Position numbers and translations under genes: made by a program
The notes under the pieces: generated by a model
Databases searched by the model: none
What the model was told of the DNA's origin: nothing
Seen by the model: the letters and a program-made list of their open reading frames with translations, nothing else
In this document: piece by piece, positions 6,037 to 9,555 of the stretch
Numbering within the stretch: position 1 is the stretch's first letter
Layout: each line of letters begins with the position of its first letter
NCBI GenBank assembly: GCA_905201915.1
Contig: CAJKQE010000084.1
Coordinates: 1-9,555, forward strand
Length of the DNA: 9,555 nucleotides
Direction: 5' to 3'
Source of the DNA: an uncultured Lachnospiraceae bacterium
GTDB taxonomy: Bacteria > Bacillota > Clostridia > Lachnospirales > Lachnospiraceae

Positions 6037-7044
6037 TCATATATAAGGACATTCAGATTTTTTAATATTTATCGTATTTGAAAAAAAATCTTCTATGTAT
6101 CCATTTTGCGCTAACATTAATTTTATATCTATAGGATTTATTTTGCATTTAGGCCCTATAATTATTTCTTTAATTATATCCTTTTTACACTTTGTGAATC
6201 CCAATTCAAAATAGACACGTATATCATCTTCTGTACTCCTATATTTTAATTCACTCCTGGTAAAATCACCCAAATATTTCACATTATCTCTAAAAAATCC
6301 TTCTAAAAAACCAGCGTAACCATAATCATCCACACCATCACTATCGCAATAATTATCTGTTTGTAATTTCCGAAACAAACGCCATTCTCTTTCCTCCGAA
6401 AATGTATGATTTTTATACACAAAACCTTCTTGCCATATGGAATATATCAATAACGATACATTCATCATCAATTCTTTTTCATCAATTTCTTGCGTTTTTC
6501 GATCTATACTACTTTCAATTGCCCATTTCAATGGTTCATCAATCGCCGTATGTAAAAATTTCAGGGTCTCGGAAGAGTCATATATTACTTTCGTAAAAAT
6601 ATAATCAGAGTCTTTTAAAAACCCACGCAACAATTCCGTATTAAATCCAATGGCTATTCCTTCTCCATCATTTCCATAAGCTCTCCACTGACTGAGAAGA
6701 TCTTGTGATTCTGACATACATACAAAAAAATTTTTGGCATTCTTTACTATAGGAGCCTTTTTTAACAATAAATCATCTGATATTTCACATGCAATCATCT
6801 TTGCTTTCTGCAATACTTCTGTTGGGAAATCCACCTTGTACATCTCTACAGCTTGATCTATAACCTCTTTAATTCTACTAAACAGCCATTTCATTTCTGT
6901 ATAGTCATTAGTCTTTTCGGCATCAGATAACCATAAATTTTCATTCTGTAACACACTTATAAATGTATTTACAGAACAGTAATGATACAGAATTGGCGGT
7001 AATTTCGGATAATAATTCAAATACTCATTAGTTAATATTGGCAT
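6037..7044 (-). CDS. DUF2971 family protein
   Basis: This 335-residue protein of unknown function is recognised as DUF2971 from its order of landmarks: LYHYCSVNTFISVLQNENLWLSD-type opening (19-41), FFVCMSES (106-113), LLSQWRAYGNDGEGIAIGF (116-134), FSEEREWRL (215-223) and IIIGPK (294-299) near the end. No membrane segment, signal or known catalytic motif is obvious. The alternation of an H-Y near the N-terminus, a central SQWR-YG-G-A-GF block and a late EEREWR block loosely recalls ADP-ribosyltransferase-like folds, but this is only a guess. Proteins of this family occur often in accessory and defence regions. The ATG at 7044 has a strong GAGGAG site. The gene follows the HNH gene by 37 bases, a gap that holds a TAGTA-TAT-TACTA inverted repeat. 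The coding sequence looks more AT-rich than its neighbours by eye, which may indicate a separate origin. Confidence 0.75.
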   Translation of the reverse strand: MPILTNEYLNYYPKLPPILYHYCSVNTFISVLQNENLWLSDAEKTNDYTEMKWLFSRIKEVIDQAVEMYKVDFPTEVLQKAKMIACEISDDLLLKKAPIVKNAKNFFVCMSESQDLLSQWRAYGNDGEGIAIGFNTELLRGFLKDSDYIFTKVIYDSSETLKFLHTAIDEPLKWAIESSIDRKTQEIDEKELMMNVSLLIYSIWQEGFVYKNHTFSEEREWRLFRKLQTDNYCDSDGVDDYGYAGFLEGFFRDNVKYLGDFTRSELKYRSTEDDIRVYFELGFTKCKKDIIKEIIIGPKCKINPIDIKLMLAQNGYIEDFFSNTINIKKSECPYI

Positions 7045-7067
7045 TTTCTTCTCCTCTTTTGAATAAG

Positions 7068-7080
7068 TAGTATATTACTA
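7068..7080. repeat. Small inverted repeat between HNH and DUF2971 genes
   Basis: TAGTA (7068-7072) and TACTA (7076-7080) are separated by TAT, immediately after the HNH stop codon and just before the DUF2971 ribosome binding site. At five pairs it is too weak and lacks a following T-run, so it is not a terminator. It could be a protein-binding palindrome or chance. Confidence 0.25.
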
Positions 7081-7081
7081 T

Positions 7082-8260
7082 TCATAGTATCCAAATCTCA
7101 TACCCCTGCCTTCTGGCAGAGTCATAAACTGGACGCATATTTCTTTCTAATATTCCATAGAATTCTTCTCTTGAATTCCCTTTTCGATATAATTCCTGGC
7201 TTGCCCAGATAGAATGTAGATTATCTCTATAACAAGACTCGTACAATTTTCTAATTCCTGTCTTCTCATGAACCAACTCATACATCGTATACTGGTTCTG
7301 AGCAAATCTCATAAAGAACTTGTCCCATTGAGGCAAACGATTGCTTTTTGAAGAATTCAATGAAGAATCCATCGGCATCAGATTCCACAGTTCATCGTTC
7401 ATAACAAATGACCATGGAATAAAATGATCCACATCATACGCATCTTTCTTAATCGGCTCATTCTTAAAAACATCTATAATGCTGGTCATATCCAAGACAC
7501 CTTCCCACAATTTTCGAACATGGCCAAGTTTTCGCATTTTATCATCTAATGGTGCAAGTTTATATACTAACCCCGGAACTTCTGGATTATTATTCTGTAA
7601 CCAGCGCACTTTCTCATACTGAATCCAGCCTAAAATTGCAACCATATTATCCTGAATCATCTTAATCCATGATTCGTGAAATATGATTTTTCGTTCCAAA
7701 CCTTTTTGATCACCAAATGTATATGGAAGAGGGCTTTCAATTCCGTTAATTCGATTATAATAAGCCATCATTCTTCCTGCACTACTGTTTAAATCGATAT
7801 GTTCAGAATATCGATTAGCAAATCCAGACAATGCCTTGTATGGTACATTTTGTGTAAGAGTCATCTTCTCTCCATGCAGTTCCTTGTTGTACTCGACAAT
7901 CTTATTCTTTATTTCTACCTTTGAAGCATTACTTGACAAATCACTCAGCTTATGTAACTTTAAAACAGCCTTTTCTAGGCTATCCTTAATCTCTCCATCG
8001 CCCCAAATACCACTAAGATGTACATGAAATTCCAACACAGAATACCAGGCATTAGAAATCATTTCATTAATAATTTCATCATAAGAAGCTTCTTTCCTAT
8101 CTTCTGAAATCAATTGAACAATAGCCTCTAACCAATAAAACTTATAGCAATATGAAGGGTCTTTCATCATCCGAGAAAATCCTTCAATATCTAACGTATT
8201 ATAATACCCAGAATCGATATGTAATTGATAATCTATTTTCTGAGAATCATATTTAACCAT
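7082..8260 (-). CDS. HNH endonuclease domain protein (HNH_4-like)
   Basis: This is a 392-residue protein with a C-terminal-half HNH nuclease motif resembling the HNH_4 type: YDVDHFIPWSFV (275-286) supplies the D-H pair (D278, H279), ELWNLMPMDSSLNSSKSN (290-307) supplies the central N293 and the closing N/S/K residues. The N-terminal portion contains a characteristic KFYWLEAIVQLI (40-51) and EIINEMISNAWY (62-73) block seen in a family of HNH proteins from accessory regions; its role is not known. A metal-dependent DNA nuclease is the likely activity. The gene begins 28 bases inside the end of the methyltransferase gene, with AGAGGAG (8268-8274) seven bases before its ATG, so expression of the two is tightly linked. 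The C-terminus (RQGYEIWIL) is short beyond the domain. Whether the methyltransferase protects against, regulates or acts independently of this nuclease is not shown by sequence. Confidence 0.8.
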   Translation of the reverse strand: MVKYDSQKIDYQLHIDSGYYNTLDIEGFSRMMKDPSYCYKFYWLEAIVQLISEDRKEASYDEIINEMISNAWYSVLEFHVHLSGIWGDGEIKDSLEKAVLKLHKLSDLSSNASKVEIKNKIVEYNKELHGEKMTLTQNVPYKALSGFANRYSEHIDLNSSAGRMMAYYNRINGIESPLPYTFGDQKGLERKIIFHESWIKMIQDNMVAILGWIQYEKVRWLQNNNPEVPGLVYKLAPLDDKMRKLGHVRKLWEGVLDMTSIIDVFKNEPIKKDAYDVDHFIPWSFVMNDELWNLMPMDSSLNSSKSNRLPQWDKFFMRFAQNQYTMYELVHEKTGIRKLYESCYRDNLHSIWASQELYRKGNSREEFYGILERNMRPVYDSARRQGYEIWIL

Positions 8261-8817
8261 CTTTCGTCTCCTCTACCGGCTCTTACATCGCCAGTAATCC
8301 ATTGCTTTTCAACTCTTAGTTCAGGAAAATCTACCAGTAGTTCTGCCATAGACCCTTCTGTCATATCTGTAAAATATCTACCGTTTCTTTCCCCTTCAAA
8401 ATCTCCATATTTGAAAGACAAATAAATAATTCCGTTTGCCTTTGTTGCAGAGCTCATTATACGAATAATGTCCGGTAATTCTACACGTTTAACATGCAAT
8501 ACAGATGCGCAAGCCCAGATACCATCATACATTTCTTTTTCGTCTAACTCCTGAAATAACATGTGTTTTACAGTGATACCTGTATATTCACTCGCTGACT
8601 TACACAATTCTAATGAACCATCCATTGCATCGACTCTACATCCCCGATCCAAGAAATACTTGGTATCCCTTCCAGAACCACAACCAAAATCAAGTATTTT
8701 TGCGTTTCCTGGTAATAATTCTAAAAATGTATCTTGAATAGACCTAAAATCAACAGATACTGTTCCATCAATAAACTTTTTTGCATTTTCGTTGTAATAA
8801 TCTATTGTATTTCCCAT
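8233..8817 (-). CDS. Class I SAM-dependent methyltransferase
   Basis: This 194-residue cytosolic enzyme has a clear Rossmann methyltransferase core. Motif I is ILDFGCGSGRDT (41-52), the ribose-binding acidic residue is in DAMDGS (63-68), and motif IV is YDGIWACASVLHV (97-109), followed by GIIYLSFKYGD (129-139). The FGCGSGRDTKYF and ASVLHV signatures resemble TehB/UbiE-like small-molecule methyltransferases. There is no NPPY/DPPY motif and no 5-cytosine PC motif in the right place, so it does not look like a classical DNA methyltransferase. It uses S-adenosylmethionine; the acceptor is unknown. Conserved GRYFTDMTE (146-154) and a WLNMILRK C-terminus recur in this subfamily. AAAGGA lies about ten bases upstream of the ATG, and the Fic stop is 27 bases away. 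The end of the gene overlaps the HNH start. Confidence 0.85.
   Translation of the reverse strand: MGNTIDYYNENAKKFIDGTVSVDFRSIQDTFLELLPGNAKILDFGCGSGRDTKYFLDRGCRVDAMDGSLELCKSASEYTGITVKHMLFQELDEKEMYDGIWACASVLHVKRVELPDIIRIMSSATKANGIIYLSFKYGDFEGERNGRYFTDMTEGSMAELLVDFPELRVEKQWITGDVRAGRGDERWLNMILRK
8268..8274 (-). promoter_or_regulatory. Ribosome binding site of the HNH gene inside the methyltransferase gene
   Basis: AGAGGAG on the minus strand stands seven bases before the HNH ATG at 8260 and is wholly within the last codons of the methyltransferase gene. It supports the overlapping start and suggests translational coupling. Confidence 0.7.
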
Positions 8818-8844
8818 GTAACAGTATCCTTTCTCACGAAACAG

Positions 8845-9543
8845 TTAATCTAAATCTATCAGAACTTCCCATTTCCCGTTTCGTTTTCCGTTCAATCTTC
8901 GGATATATCCTTTTTCTTTCAACAAAGCGACCTTATTTTTAACAGTTCGTTCTGATTTTCCAATTCTATTTGCAATCTCTTTTTGTGTAATGTTCGGATT
9001 TTCTATAATCAGTTTTAAAATTGCCAATTCATCTAAAGGGCAATTCAAAGTGCAAATTTTGCCCTTTGAAACTTCTTCCATTGCACTTTGTACAACTTTT
9101 TCATCCTGTTCCAGAACATAATCCACATGCATATATCGATTCTTCAACTCATAATCCGTTTCCATCAACAGATTACTGAAAAACATTTCCAGATACTTTG
9201 TTGTTGCATGGATTCCATTCTTCAAATCATTATAATTTGCTCTTACTAAAGCATTTCTGAAATACCAGGAATGTTTCTTGAACGCATCATTGTCTACTTT
9301 CAATCCAAACGTCTTCATATACTTGATAATAAATACCGCTGTTGCTCTTGTATTTCCTTCTGCAAATGGATGAATCTGCCAGATATCAGAAGCAAATTTC
9401 ACCAGATGTTTGATAGACTCATTCAAAGACAATCCTTCATAGGAAAACTCTTTTTCCGTTCTGAAATCATAATCCAGCGTGTCTTTAATACTATTCCAAG
9501 TGTACTGGTCAAGCTTTTTGGTAACACTTTGTTCGGAAATCAT
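8845..9543 (-). CDS. Fic-domain protein with C-terminal winged helix, probably N-terminally truncated
   Basis: This 232-residue reading frame contains the Fic core motif IHPFAEGNTRATAV (57-70), matching HxFx(D/E)GNxR with all key residues (H58, F60, E62, G63, N64, R66). Fic enzymes usually transfer AMP from ATP to a protein. Residues about 168-230 form a winged helix-turn-helix (LDELAILKLI, then TQKEIANRIGKSERTV and LKEKGYIRR), as in Fic proteins thought to bind DNA or autoregulate. Related family members I recall carry a further N-terminal stretch before the ISEQSVT segment. Here an in-frame TAG lies one codon before the ATG and there is no good ribosome binding site, so the N-terminus may be lost by a nonsense or frameshift change, or the true start lies past the window edge in another frame. 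The remaining part is intact. It would be the first gene of the visible operon. Confidence 0.75.
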   Translation of the reverse strand: MISEQSVTKKLDQYTWNSIKDTLDYDFRTEKEFSYEGLSLNESIKHLVKFASDIWQIHPFAEGNTRATAVFIIKYMKTFGLKVDNDAFKKHSWYFRNALVRANYNDLKNGIHATTKYLEMFFSNLLMETDYELKNRYMHVDYVLEQDEKVVQSAMEEVSKGKICTLNCPLDELAILKLIIENPNITQKEIANRIGKSERTVKNKVALLKEKGYIRRLNGKRNGKWEVLIDLD

Positions 9544-9555
9544 GCTCTATATCGA

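Noticed and set aside
1317..8425. Short plus-strand open frames opposite the genes (for example 4016-4312 and 5474-5818) and minus-strand overlaps at 4651-4842 and 5215-5526
   Set aside because: They lie wholly or almost wholly within long, well-recognised genes in other frames, have low-complexity Cys/Ile/Phe/Ser-rich translations and show no domain or convincing ribosome binding site.
8233..8817. DNA methyltransferase of a restriction-modification system
   Set aside because: It has the SAM-binding motif but no NPPY/DPPY or 5-cytosine catalytic motif and no target-recognition domain.

Overview
The window looks like part of an accessory, probably anti-phage or genome-conflict, region of a low-GC Gram-positive bacterium, most likely a gut clostridium of the Lachnospiraceae type. 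The basis is the AT-rich sequence, strong AGGAG-type ribosome binding sites, and the general character of the proteins. The assignment is by impression; no rRNA or housekeeping gene is present to confirm it. All eight protein genes lie on the minus strand with gaps of 1 to 62 bases or short overlaps. They read like one long operon transcribed from right (9543) to left (660), with its promoter outside the window.

From the 5' end of the operon the genes are: a Fic-family protein with a C-terminal winged helix, apparently lacking its N-terminus (9543-8845); a small class I SAM-dependent methyltransferase (8817-8233); an HNH-nuclease protein whose start overlaps the methyltransferase gene by 28 bases (8260-7082); a DUF2971 protein (7044-6037); a 985-residue PLD-nuclease / SF2-helicase / DUF3427 protein (5974-3017); a MutT-like NUDIX pyrophosphohydrolase (2997-2602); a GIY-YIG nuclease fused to a DUF2075 helicase-like ATPase (2600-1017); and a MazG-like nucleotide pyrophosphohydrolase (995-660).

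The left half forms a coherent four-gene set. Two large proteins each join an N-terminal nuclease-type domain to an NTP-driven motor, and each is followed directly by a small nucleotide pyrophosphohydrolase (NUDIX, then MazG). Nucleic-acid cutting or translocation coupled to nucleotide-pool hydrolysis fits a defence role, but no function is proven by sequence. The right half (Fic, methyltransferase, HNH, DUF2971) may be a separate module or part of the same island.

The left 659 bases carry no gene but are highly structured. Positions 285 to about 595 hold three tandem copies (period 112 and 107 bases) of a unit with a conserved outer stem (GCAAGTTC/GAACTTGC), an apical segment of nearly constant length whose sequence changes while inner helices are kept by compensatory changes, and a second G/C-rich hairpin. 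This is the strongest sign of an undescribed element here: probably a tandem structured RNA. Further left are a minus-strand intrinsic terminator (about 195-247) and a second, more degenerate 71-base direct repeat (about 22-165). If the operon transcript runs to that terminator, the tandem RNA units lie in its 3' untranslated region; alternatively they are expressed from the plus strand, where a weak promoter-like sequence precedes copy 1.
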